Under the pieces are notes generated by a model. The model did no database searches, had not been told where the DNA came from, and saw nothing but the letters and a program-made list of their open reading frames with translations. 64,000 nt of DNA from Aneurinibacillus tyrosinisolvens. GTDB lineage: Bacteria; Bacillota; Bacilli; Aneurinibacillales; Aneurinibacillaceae. The stretch spans positions 1 to 64,000 of the forward strand of contig NZ_BBWZ01000009.1 in NCBI RefSeq assembly GCF_001015055.1, in the 5' to 3' direction. The translations under genes were made by a program, and so were the position numbers. The first letter of the stretch is position 1. The number at the start of each line of letters is the position of its first letter. Of the stretch, positions 27,233 to 35,580 are shown piece by piece.

Positions 27233-27547
27233 TTAATAATTCCCCCTTTTTTGTAATCCACCTCTGGAAATTCACTATTCTCTCTTGTGATATGCATGTT
27301 TTATTTTTATATAATTTTGTCTTATTAGGTCTTCCAAGCATAATTTCCTTTCTGTGATTTACCTTTGTGCATAGCGGGTACATTTCCCCAGATTCATACA
27401 TAAGCAGGATATGTACCCATTTTGGTTTAGTCCTAGGTTAAAGCCTATTTGAAAGCCTATTTTTTGAAGTGAATCTATCGAAATAAAGTGCTTTTGTGTA
27501 AGTGTATTCTACTTAGATACAAATAAATGGACAAAGGGGGAGAATAA

Positions 27548-27712
27548 ATGGGTTTCTTCCCAATTGGACTATATTTTGGTGGTGCAGAGAATTGGATTCA
27601 GTTACTTGTGCTTTTGCCTCTGGCTTCTTTTTTTCTTGCTTATTACATAAGAAAAAGAGCTAACCAATCTTTAAAATTAAGAAGCAAATTTACTAAAAAA
27701 CCAAAAAGTTAG
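27548..27712 (+). CDS. Small single-pass membrane protein
   Basis: A 54-residue product (MGFFPIGLYFGGAENWIQ onward) with one hydrophobic helix at about residues 17-33 and a strongly basic C-terminal tail. AAAGGGGGAGA is correctly spaced before the ATG. It precedes a Yip1-like fragment and DinB on the same strand. Family and function are unknown. Confidence 0.5.
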   Translation: MGFFPIGLYFGGAENWIQLLVLLPLASFFLAYYIRKRANQSLKLRSKFTKKPKS

Positions 27713-27826
27713 GGTAACGGAAATACCAAATATGAGTGGTTTGCATTTTTGGTTATGATGGTAAAGCCTGATAAAAAATGGTTAGTATATAATACATATG
27801 AATTCAATGATAAGGATGCGAATCTC

Positions 27827-28057
27827 ATGAATCCGTGGTTAACGATATGGATTAAACCCGGGCAGACTGTTCGATACCTTCAAGATAGCCCTTCGAATCG
27901 ATTAGTTTCTTGGATTCTCATTTGTATAAGCGGTATAGATTATTCACTCAATCAATTTTTAAATAAAAACGCTGGTGACAGTAATTCACTTAGTTATATA
28001 ATAATAATAATAATAATTTCTTTAATAGGAGGCCCTATATCGGGGATAATTCTTTGA
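27827..28057 (+). pseudogene. Truncated Yip1-domain membrane protein
   Basis: The 76-residue frame begins MNPWLTIWIKPGQTVRYL, the usual start of bacterial Yip1-domain proteins, and has two hydrophobic segments. It stops after GGPISGIIL, where full-length relatives (about 180-200 residues) continue with three more helices. It may be a degraded gene or a short variant. AAGGATG before the ATG at 27827 supports this start. An upstream in-frame ATG at 27749 has no site. Confidence 0.5.
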
Positions 28058-28076
28058 ATATGCAAAGGAGATTCAA

Positions 28077-28589
28077 ATGACACATTTTACATTACAGTTT
28101 TATGATTTTAACGTATGGGCAAATAAACAAATTTTCAAGCGATTAAAAGAGCTTCCAAAGGATGCTTACCATCAAGAAGTTCAAAGTGTGTTTTCATCGA
28201 TATCGAATGTATTGTCCCATGTTTATCTTTCCGATCTTGGGTGGATAGAAGTTTTTTCTGGTAAAAATATGAACCATGCATTGATGTTAGCTGAACAACT
28301 AAAAGAACAAACAGAGTCAAAAGGATTAGAAGAAATGGAGACAATGTTTTTTGAGTTATCCGAGCGATACAAATCGTTCCTTAACCAAAAGGAAAATATA
28401 GACAAGTCTCTTGGAATTGAGAATCCATCTGGCGACCTAATGAAAACAAGTGTGTCCGAATTAGTACCCCATGTTGTGAATCATGGAACATATCACCGTG
28501 GTAATATCACAGCTATGTTACGACAAATGGGTTATGCTTCTGTTTCGACAGATTATGGTCTTTATTTATATTTAAAAACAAGGGCTTAG
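28077..28589 (+). CDS. DinB-family protein
   Basis: A 170-residue four-helix-bundle protein of the DinB/YfiT superfamily, metal-dependent and often linked to thiol (bacillithiol) transferase activity. The N-terminal motif YDFNVWANKQIFKRLKELP is typical. Candidate metal His residues occur in LSHVYLSDLGW and in VNHGTYHRGNI. A good AAAGGAG ribosome binding site lies before the ATG. The substrate cannot be told. A broken fragment of another DinB-type gene lies at 60147. Confidence 0.8.
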   Translation: MTHFTLQFYDFNVWANKQIFKRLKELPKDAYHQEVQSVFSSISNVLSHVYLSDLGWIEVFSGKNMNHALMLAEQLKEQTESKGLEEMETMFFELSERYKSFLNQKENIDKSLGIENPSGDLMKTSVSELVPHVVNHGTYHRGNITAMLRQMGYASVSTDYGLYLYLKTRA

Positions 28590-28782
28590 CCTATATATCC
28601 ATCTACTTTGTGGGTGACTTTTGTAAAAACGAAAATGAATGTTTGTATACGTACACAGAAAATAAGCCAGCCTAATTCAGGGGTGGCTCTTCATTTTCAT
28701 AATGCAGCTTATCAAATGTTGTTGAATTACTAATTCCTGTTAGTCAAGGAAGTATAACATCCTTTTTTATTATATATGGCGT

Positions 28783-29631
28783 TTAGGTATCTGAAGGAGC
28801 AATGAGATAATGTTTTAATGCTTGCTGTAAAGACCCTTTCATATCTGCCATTCCTGTAAAGGAGATGCCTTCATGTATCATTTGCCTTACCATTTCAGGG
28901 CGTAATCCTGTAATGACGGTTTTACCTCCCATCATTGAAATCCCATCGATAATTCGTAATAAATGATTCACTATCAGAGCCTCCATTTGAGAAATCCCAG
29001 AGAGGTCCATAATCAAGGTTTGAATCTGTAATTTTCCTATTTCCATTAATACTTTTTCCTCTATCATAGCCACACGATAAGCATCCATCTGTCCGATCAA
29101 AGGTAAAACACAGATCGTTCCTGAGATGGGTATGATGGGAACCGATAGGTTTTCAACCAACCTTTTTTGCTCCTCAATTAATTCATCCTTATATTTTGAA
29201 TAACTGATGAAAAAGTTGTTCAGAAAATGGTCGATTTGTTCATTAATTTTTTTCTCCATGTCATAAAAGTCTTCACTACTAATAGATTTACTGCTTAACT
29301 TCTCGTAGCGATAGAGGAAATCCCACAAGGTTCTTCGAATCGCGTGAATCCATTCTAGTTTGAGTGCTAACGTCAAGTTATACTTTGCCCATGCGATTCC
29401 TTCTTGCTTAGCAAAAGCAACCAATTCTTTATCTTGATGCCCGACAACGTACATGATTACCTTATGAGCGTTATGTAAAAGGTCAATATTACCCGTTAAT
29501 TGAATTTCCTCAATTTTCCCTCTCACATTTTGTGCCTCTGATAACAGCTTTCCCTCAAATACTTGTCTGTTTTGTAAAAGGAACTCCTTTATCTCCTGTC
29601 CTTCTTCAAAAATTAAACCCAATGTAAACAC
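28783..29631 (-). CDS. RsbR-like stressosome/STAS protein without phosphorylatable Thr
   Basis: A 282-residue protein with a helical non-haem-globin-like N-terminal sensor (about 1-155) and a C-terminal STAS domain (about 165-275). It resembles RsbR co-antagonists, which form the stressosome and control sigma-B through RsbT. The B. subtilis RsbRA phosphosites Thr171 and Thr205 fall here in QMEALIVNH (Ala) and RPEMVRQMI (Gln), so neither appears phosphorylatable. The annotated GTG start abuts GGGGAG. A TTG nine bases later (29622) is better spaced and may be the true start. No sigma-B operon genes are adjacent. Confidence 0.75.
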   Translation of the reverse strand: MFTLGLIFEEGQEIKEFLLQNRQVFEGKLLSEAQNVRGKIEEIQLTGNIDLLHNAHKVIMYVVGHQDKELVAFAKQEGIAWAKYNLTLALKLEWIHAIRRTLWDFLYRYEKLSSKSISSEDFYDMEKKINEQIDHFLNNFFISYSKYKDELIEEQKRLVENLSVPIIPISGTICVLPLIGQMDAYRVAMIEEKVLMEIGKLQIQTLIMDLSGISQMEALIVNHLLRIIDGISMMGGKTVITGLRPEMVRQMIHEGISFTGMADMKGSLQQALKHYLIAPSDT

Positions 29632-29712
29632 TCCCCTAATCGTTTGTGTACTAACCGATATTTCCTATCTCAATTTCCCTTAACTAAATCCTAATACCAC
29701 CAACACATAATT

Positions 29713-29919
29713 ATGAAACCAGTATTTTATGTCTGTTTGGTGTGCTATGAAACGGAAGGAATTCCTTATGATACGGTTCGCTCTTTTGATGCAATGGACG
29801 ATGGGGACCTTACGGTCCCGCCTCAGTTTAGCTGTGAAAAGTGTGGAGGAGAGATGTACCCGGAGTATTACGAAGGGATACATGGGCATATTTACAAAAT
29901 TGAAGATGTGAAGAAATAA
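29713..29919 (+). CDS. Small two-CxxC protein of unknown function
   Basis: A 68-residue product with CLVC near the N-terminus and CEKC in the middle, spaced like a zinc ribbon, and an acidic, aromatic C-terminus (GGEMYPEYYEG). No clear ribosome binding site was seen before the ATG, but a strong terminator follows, which supports a real transcript. I do not recognise the family. Confidence 0.5.
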   Translation: MKPVFYVCLVCYETEGIPYDTVRSFDAMDDGDLTVPPQFSCEKCGGEMYPEYYEGIHGHIYKIEDVKK

Positions 29920-29924
29920 AAAGG

Positions 29925-29948
29925 ACCGGGCGCACGCCCGGTATTTCT
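29925..29948 (+). terminator. Terminator after the small two-CxxC gene
   Basis: A perfect eight-base-pair GC-rich stem, ACCGGGCG with CGCCCGGT and a CA loop (29925-29942), followed by a short T-rich tract. Confidence 0.75.
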
Positions 29949-30147
29949 TATTAGGTTACGGGAATCAGCAGCAAAGTACGGCTGTTTCGGAAGTCATTTT
30001 TATTTGTTGTGCTAATGGGAGGATAGTTGAAAAAAATATTAATTTAATTACCTGCGTTCGATAATGTTTTATATGTCAGTAAGCAATCAGTAGTGATATT
30101 TGTATCCTCTACAAAGGGTATTTTGTTTTAAAAATGCTACTCTTGGG

Positions 30148-30153
30148 TATAAT
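30148..30153 (+). promoter_or_regulatory. -10 hexamer of the cold-shock gene
   Basis: A TATAAT lies 61 bases before the csp start codon, with a weak -35 region upstream. The 5' leader of about 55 bases is shorter than in many csp genes. The 294-base gap 29920-30213 shows nothing else. Confidence 0.5.
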
Positions 30154-30213
30154 AATGGAAGCAAGAATAACTTGTTATTTTGTGTAGTTTTTACACGCTA
30201 GGAGGCAATGAAA

Positions 30214-30414
30214 TTGGAACGTGGTAAAGTAAAATGGTTCAACGGTGAAAAAGGCTTTGGATTCATTGAGGTTGAAGGTGGAGAGGACGTATTTGTTCAC
30301 TTCTCAGCGATTCAAGGGGAAGGGTACAAATCGTTAGATGAAGGGCAAGAAGTTGAGTTTGAGATTGAGCAAGGTCAGCGAGGCCCACAAGCAACAAACG
30401 TCCGTAAAGTCTAG
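30214..30414 (+). CDS. Cold-shock protein (CspA/CspB family)
   Basis: A 66-residue single-stranded nucleic-acid-binding OB-fold protein acting as an RNA chaperone. RNP1 (KGFGFIE) and RNP2 (VFVHFSAI) are intact. The AGGAGG site is eight bases from the TTG at 30214, giving [10 protein letters not shown], the standard Csp N-terminus. The ATG at 30208 is only two bases away, so TTG is preferred. It is a single-gene unit with its own terminator. Confidence 0.95.
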   Translation: MERGKVKWFNGEKGFGFIEVEGGEDVFVHFSAIQGEGYKSLDEGQEVEFEIEQGQRGPQATNVRKV

Positions 30415-30429
30415 GGAATGAAACGATAG

Positions 30430-30458
30430 ACAGACTCTATTTTAGGGTCTGTTTTTTA
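30430..30458 (+). terminator. Terminator of the csp gene
   Basis: CAGACTC (30431-30437) pairs with GGGTCTG (30445-30451, one G-T pair), followed by a run of T. Confidence 0.8.
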
Positions 30459-30620
30459 TTTTTGCCAAAAAAGTAAAAAAGACGATATGATTAAATTAAT
30501 AAAATATAAGGGGATGAGGTATTGCGTACGGTTAATTTTTTATCAGATGGCAGTGAGGTGTACAATACTAACTAATATTAAGGAGATTGACATGAAAACA
30601 ATCAATTCTAACCACACGCG

Positions 30621-30799
30621 GTAACTACTCAGACCCTGGCCTTTAACCCAGAGAAAATTGGATGATTATAAGAGAAAGCAGATGCGTATAAGTGACATAA
30701 GCGTATCATAAAGATGGAAAGAAACAGTTTTCTACCCTTTTTCGTCCATCTATAGAATCATTCATTTAATAGCCTATTAGTCCATGCCTGAGTAGTTAC
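30621..30799. mobile_element. 179-bp miniature element with IS66-type ends
   Basis: Perfect 12-base terminal inverted repeats, GTAACTACTCAG at 30621-30632 and its complement at 30788-30799, enclose 155 bases with no meaningful ORF. IS66-family ends characteristically begin GTAA, and the size fits a non-autonomous derivative. The eight flanking bases on each side (CACACGCG and CACCCGTG) match at six positions, suggesting a decayed 8-bp target duplication. The left end lies just after a short ORF start at 30593 (AAGGAG before the ATG, ten codons). Confidence 0.6.
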
Positions 30800-30816
30800 C
30801 ACCCGTGTAAAGGGTG

Positions 30817-30850
30817 AGGCTGTCTCATGACTTTTGAGACAGCCTTTTTT
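30817..30850 (+). terminator. Strong terminator right of the miniature element
   Basis: A perfect 11-base-pair stem (30817-30827 with 30835-30845) is followed by six T. It probably ended the transcript interrupted by the element and may also serve the convergent yndM-like gene. Confidence 0.8.
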
Positions 30851-30880
30851 CTGTTGTGCTACTGGGGGGAGGTATTACAT

Positions 30881-31237
30881 TTATATGGGTTCCTTTTTTG
30901 TTTTTCCGCTTTCGATGAGATACTTATGGGAAAAATGTTCAGTAACAGCCAATAGAACGCCAGTGAGTATAGCACCAGTTAGTGTTACTCTAGCTCCAGT
31001 CAAAAATAAAGACATCAAGTAAATAATAATCGATGATGCAATAAAATCCATGATTGTATTCATCCAAAGTGTCCCTTCACGTAAAAATAAATACTCCATC
31101 ATCGCCCCAATTATTGCTAAAACAATCCCAAGAGTAATTGCCTGATAAACAGATGCGAACCTTACATTTGGGAATACATACGAAGCGAGGACAACGACTA
31201 AGGGACACATAATTATTTTCATTAGAAAACCAGTCAA
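30881..31237 (-). CDS. YndM-like membrane protein (DUF2512)
   Basis: A 118-residue protein with four predicted membrane helices, matching the DUF2512/YndM family in length and pattern (FPNVRFASVYQA, then DFIASSIIIYLMS). Function is unknown; the family is found in spore-forming Bacilli. The TTG start follows AAGGAGAG at suitable spacing. Confidence 0.75.
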   Translation of the reverse strand: MTGFLMKIIMCPLVVVLASYVFPNVRFASVYQAITLGIVLAIIGAMMEYLFLREGTLWMNTIMDFIASSIIIYLMSLFLTGARVTLTGAILTGVLLAVTEHFSHKYLIESGKTKKEPI

Positions 31238-31478
31238 TAGAATCTCTCCTTAAAATGGTTTACAATGTTAATTTTTCCATTGAGGTAATTTCTATTCAAA
31301 AAAACATCCTCTCTGGATTGTGAACCGCAGGATTTATTTGCTATGTACCGTGAAGATGCATATATTACCGTTCCGAGGCCCGGTTTTATAATTTATTGAG
31401 AATATTCCTTATAAAGGAAAAACCAGTGAAGATAACATCAAATTATCTAAGAACAAAAGCAGCCTTTTGTCCATTTGT

Positions 31479-31804
31479 AATGCTACGGAGATTGAATGTG
31501 AAGAAAATTAGCTAAGACAAGTCTTTATTAACCTTTTAAAAAATGCAATGGAAGCCATGCCAGAAGGAGGAATAGTTAGTGTAAAAGTAAATTTACCGAC
31601 CAGGGATGTGGAATTCCACCAGAGAAAATCGCGAAATTAGGGGAACCATTTTATACTACCAAAGAAAAAGGTACCGGTTTAGGATTAATGGTAAGCTATA
31701 ACATTATTGAAAATCACAATGGGCGAATAAAAGTTATAAGTTACCCAGGAGAGGGAACCTGTTTTGAAATCTTTCTTCCCCTTTCACCTGTTACTGTTTC
31801 CTGA
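31479..31804 (+). pseudogene. Histidine-kinase ATPase-domain remnant (sporulation-kinase type)
   Basis: C-terminal HATPase_c domain without a start. The N box reads LRQVFINLLKNAMEAMPEGG, then after a frame change CGIPPEKIAKLGEPFYTTK (G1/F box region) and GTGLGLMVSYNIIENHNG (G2 box) to the stop at 31802-31804. A TAG at 31509-31511 replaces the Gln that normally precedes LRQ/LKQ. About eight residues are missing between the N and G1 boxes. The style matches KinA/KinE-type kinases. The preceding 31238-31478 shows only traces in mixed frames. Confidence 0.75.
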
Positions 31805-31805
31805 A

Positions 31806-33047
31806 CTAAGCTTTCCCGTTTAACGAATTAGATTTGATAGTGCTCTCTGGAGCGGTTACATAATTACTGCTCCCAGCTTCCATGCCAACAATAAAGAGAA
31901 AAAGGGCTCCTACAATTAATATAAGTAGAGGGATTGTCCAACTGTTGGTAATATCGTGTATAAATCCAAAGAGAGCTGGTCCTACTGCCGCTACTAAATA
32001 ACCAACAGATTGAGCCATACTTGATAACTCGGCGGCTTGATGTGCATTATGTGTACGTAGAACAAAGAACAGAGTAGCTAGACCAAATGCTGATCCTATT
32101 GCAATGCCAATTAATATGACGTACAACGGTGCTAAAGAAGTGATTCCACTAAAAAGACCAATGTAACCAAGGAGTAAAAAAATTACAGTGAATCCCACTA
32201 GACCACGTTGATTCGAACTGCGACCAGCCAGAACCGATACAATAAATGTGGATGGGAGGCTTGCAAATTGGGTTAATGATAGGAGCCACCCCGCCTCTGA
32301 TTGACTTATACCTTGTTGATTGAGAATAGAAGGAAGCCAAGTTATAACAACATAGAAAACTGTAGATTGTAATCCCATAAATAAAGTGACGTTCCAAGCA
32401 AGACGAGAATGCCATAAAGATAATTTTGCATCAAGGGAACTTTTTGAATGATATTGAGAACGCAGTTGAGGAATCCACAAAACAATGGAAACGACAGAAA
32501 GGAGGACCCAACAAGCAAGGGAAACACGCCATCCAAACTCTATGCCTTGCGTGATAGGGATACTAATTCCCGAAGCAATGGCTCCCCAAAGATTCATAGA
32601 CACTGCGTATATACCCGTCATGATACCGACTTTATTTAAAAACTCTCGTTTAATCAAACTAGGTAAGAGCACATTGCATATTGCAATGGCTATACCAAGC
32701 ACAGCTGTACCAATAAACAGCGTATTTATGAAAGGTACAGACCGTAATATAATCCCTGCTGCTAATAAAAGTAAGGCTCCAAATAGTGTGTATTCTAATC
32801 CAATACGACGAGCAATTTTAGGAGCAAGGGGTGAAAAAAAAGCAAATGCAAGCAATGGTAAGGTCGTCAACATGCCTGCCAGGGTATGAGACATCCCTGT
32901 ATCTTGGCGAATCGTTTCAATAATGGGCCCTACACTTGTAAGAGGAGCTCTAAGGTTAGCTCCTGCAAATATAATTCCCAAGATGAGCATCCAAATTCCC
33001 AGGCGAGCAGAAGTAGGTTTATCGGTGATAGTACCTTTTGAAAGCAT
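31806..33047 (-). CDS. CynX/NimT-family MFS transporter
   Basis: A 413-residue major facilitator permease with twelve predicted helices. The first loop segment NLRAPLTSVGPII is the hallmark of the CynX/NimT/YycB branch (cyanate or nitroimidazole-type exporters and importers of unknown substrate). The start follows AAAGGAGGG. It stands between a kinase remnant and an IclR regulator gene on the same strand, 201 bases apart. The regulator may control it, but an operon is not evident. Confidence 0.85.
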   Translation of the reverse strand: MLSKGTITDKPTSARLGIWMLILGIIFAGANLRAPLTSVGPIIETIRQDTGMSHTLAGMLTTLPLLAFAFFSPLAPKIARRIGLEYTLFGALLLLAAGIILRSVPFINTLFIGTAVLGIAIAICNVLLPSLIKREFLNKVGIMTGIYAVSMNLWGAIASGISIPITQGIEFGWRVSLACWVLLSVVSIVLWIPQLRSQYHSKSSLDAKLSLWHSRLAWNVTLFMGLQSTVFYVVITWLPSILNQQGISQSEAGWLLSLTQFASLPSTFIVSVLAGRSSNQRGLVGFTVIFLLLGYIGLFSGITSLAPLYVILIGIAIGSAFGLATLFFVLRTHNAHQAAELSSMAQSVGYLVAAVGPALFGFIHDITNSWTIPLLILIVGALFLFIVGMEAGSSNYVTAPESTIKSNSLNGKA

Positions 33048-33248
33048 GAAATCCCTCCTTTACATTTTATGGTATAAAAATAGTCTGTTTTTAAAAGGGA
33101 GCGGACTAATGAAAGAAGAAAACAAAAACAAGCTGTTAAGGGGAGACCGGACCAACAGCTTGATAAAAGAAAAGGTTTTAAAGGAATAAACGATTGTCGG
33201 CGCCCCATTTTTATCTGTCAACATTCCATTAAGTAATGTTATTTGTTG

Positions 33249-34040
33249 TCATTTGGAAAGTTGGAGGTTGTGTCCTAATTTGTTAGTTACCGTAGAAGTT
33301 GTTGCAAGCAAATGCCTAACCAACTCTTTTTGTTTCGACATAATCCGAACCGTTGGTCCACAAATACTTATAGCCGCGCTGATGTTACCACGATGTGAGA
33401 AAACAGGAGCAGCAATACAAGAGATACCGCTTTCAAATGTTTCATATGACAAATAATAACCTTTAAGCCTTATATGCTCCAATTCCATACGGATTTTGTT
33501 GGGATCAACAGTCGTATGAGCGGAAGAGCGTTCCAATTTTGCAGTTGATAAATAATTTTCAACCATAGTTTGGTCGCTATAGGCTAATAACACTTTTCCC
33601 AGTCCTGTCAAATGGGGAGGGGATGTTAAAGATAGATGGAATTGCAATCGCAAGCCTGACTCTTGATTCATAATTCGTTCCAATAAAACAACTACATTAG
33701 AATCCAATACTCCAAGGTGAACCAATTCTTGGGTGGTTGATGATAATTCAACAAGGTACGGATGGGTGACTTTACGAATATCCAGCCTATTTTCAAACGC
33801 AGTGCCCAACTCTAAGCAGGACAATCCTAACTTATACTTTCCTGTATCGTTATCTTGGGCAATAAATCCTTTTTCTTTTAAAGAATCTAATACTTTTGAT
33901 AAGTAACTTTTTTTGAGTTCAAGCTTTTCTGCTAACATACCTAAACTGCAATCTTCGTGCTCTTTAAAAAATAATAAGACATCTAATGCGTGAGAAATAT
34001 TTCCATAGGATACACGTTTAATTTCTGTCAAATAACTCAC
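33249..34040 (-). CDS. IclR-family transcriptional regulator
   Basis: A 263-residue regulator. The N-terminal winged HTH (ISHALDVLLFFKEH, LKKSYLSKVLDSLKEKGF) is followed by the IclR effector domain with the LTGLGKVLLAYS, SYETFESGISCIAAPVF and GNISAAISICGP blocks. The ORF begins at a GTG abutting AAAAGGGG. A TTG nine bases further on (34031) has better spacing and may be the true start. It lies beside a CynX-type transporter gene and a LysR gene, so its target is not defined. Confidence 0.85.
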   Translation of the reverse strand: MSYLTEIKRVSYGNISHALDVLLFFKEHEDCSLGMLAEKLELKKSYLSKVLDSLKEKGFIAQDNDTGKYKLGLSCLELGTAFENRLDIRKVTHPYLVELSSTTQELVHLGVLDSNVVVLLERIMNQESGLRLQFHLSLTSPPHLTGLGKVLLAYSDQTMVENYLSTAKLERSSAHTTVDPNKIRMELEHIRLKGYYLSYETFESGISCIAAPVFSHRGNISAAISICGPTVRIMSKQKELVRHLLATTSTVTNKLGHNLQLSK

Positions 34041-34313
34041 CCCTTTTGCAAAATATTATCTGTCTATTTAGTGAATGGCGTTATCCAAATTTCTTTTGAA
34101 TAAATCTTAAAATAATAAAAATAAAAAATCAAGCTTGTGTTTTGATAATTTTCATTACTTTAATAACTTTTATTTATGGTTTCCTAATTTTTCTGGATTC
34201 GTTAAACTGATCCCTGCTTGATTTTGGCTCATTCAGAAATTATAAAAAAGGACAAATTCCCCAGGGGGAAAATTTTCTGGGACCGGGTAAGTTTTTCATA
34301 AAGCGCCCAGCTT

Positions 34314-35213
34314 TTATAACCTATGATCTTTTAAAATTACCTCCCGTGTTACATCCAAAAATGCACGTAAAGCAGGGGACATCCATTTGTCTTTGTGCCA
34401 AACTAATTGAGTTATGATGGGAAAGTCAGATCCAATCCATTTCAGTATTACCATACGTCCTTGATTCACTTCCGCCTCTACCGCAATCTTAGGTAAGGCA
34501 GCTATTCCGATACCTGCAATAACACATTTTTTAATGGCTTCTATATCACCAAATTCCAGTTTGCTTAATGGTTTAGCCCCTGCCTCTGTCAATGATTCTT
34601 CAAATATACGACGGTAATCGCATTCCTCAGTGACAAGTAATGGCTGACCATTCAAGTCTAAAGGAGTTACCTCTGGCTTATGGGCTAAAAAGTGATCCGG
34701 ATGGCTAACAATTACAATCGGTTCGGGAACAAGTGCTTCTACGATTAAATTTTCTGAAATAATAGGGGTCATTGATATTAAGACAGCATCTAAGGAGCCT
34801 TTAGCAAGAAGTCCACCAAAATCCGCCTCAGATATTCCAGAACGGAAAACCAATTGTACCTTTGGAAAACGAGTTTGAAATTGACTCAACAACGAGGGCA
34901 AACGATATGTGCACTGAGTTCCTGAAGCACAAATAGTCAATGCCCCATTGGGCTCCACATTTGCTCCCACAATAACTTTTGATTCTTCAGCTACCTCAAG
35001 GATCTTATCCGCATAGGCCTTAAAACGGTGACCTGCTTCACTCAAAATCACACGTTTTCCTAATCGTTCGAATAGTGGAATGCCAAGTTCTTCTTCGAGT
35101 GATTTAATTTGAGTTGTGATACTTGATTGGGCAAGGCAAAGAATTTGAGCCGTTCGTGTAAAGTTTAGTTCTTGGGCCGCAGTTTGAAAAATCATCAACT
35201 GTTTTAATTCCAT
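34314..35213 (-). CDS. LysR-family transcriptional regulator
   Basis: A 299-residue LTTR of standard size. The N-terminal HTH reads MELKQLMIFQTAAQELNFTRTA with LAQSSITTQIKSLEEELG, followed by the substrate-binding domain (residues about 90-295) with GIGIAALPKIAVE. It is transcribed divergently from the iron alcohol dehydrogenase gene across 367 bases, the usual arrangement for an LTTR and its target. TAGGAGG precedes the ATG. The inducer is unknown. Confidence 0.9.
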   Translation of the reverse strand: MELKQLMIFQTAAQELNFTRTAQILCLAQSSITTQIKSLEEELGIPLFERLGKRVILSEAGHRFKAYADKILEVAEESKVIVGANVEPNGALTICASGTQCTYRLPSLLSQFQTRFPKVQLVFRSGISEADFGGLLAKGSLDAVLISMTPIISENLIVEALVPEPIVIVSHPDHFLAHKPEVTPLDLNGQPLLVTEECDYRRIFEESLTEAGAKPLSKLEFGDIEAIKKCVIAGIGIAALPKIAVEAEVNQGRMVILKWIGSDFPIITQLVWHKDKWMSPALRAFLDVTREVILKDHRL

Positions 35214-35238
35214 AATGACCTCCTAAATCGATTTTAAA

Positions 35239-35251
35239 GATTATAATAATC
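35239..35251. promoter_or_regulatory. Candidate LysR operator in the divergent gap
   Basis: GATTATAATAATC is a 13-base palindrome around a central A. It lies 25 bases upstream of the LysR start, compatible with autoregulation and a T-N11-A type site. The rest of 35214-35580 is AT-rich with no gene and no clear promoter. Confidence 0.35.
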
Positions 35252-35580
35252 GAAATATTCTTATGGACCGATTATATCATTCCTTGTATTATGTTTGTAA
35301 ACGTACTCATTTCTTAAATTCTTTATGCAAAGTTATCTTAAAGAAAGGTAGGTGAATGGGGAAGACACGCCTGTAGTGGAGCATAATTTCAAAAAGTAAA
35401 TACCAACAAAAAAATAACAGTCTAAAAGTCACTGATGATCTACAAAAACAAAATTTGCAACCTTATTATTTTTTTGAATATAGTTTACAGAAAATTTTAT
35501 TGATAAATAATAAAAAGAGTAAAATATTTAAACATTAAAAATAAAATCCAAAAAAAATTTATGGAGAGGGAGTTGTAACC

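Noticed and set aside
27219..27401. 60-residue minus-strand ORF overlapping the start of the YtaF-like gene
   Set aside because: No ribosome binding site, overlap with a better-supported gene and no recognisable domain.
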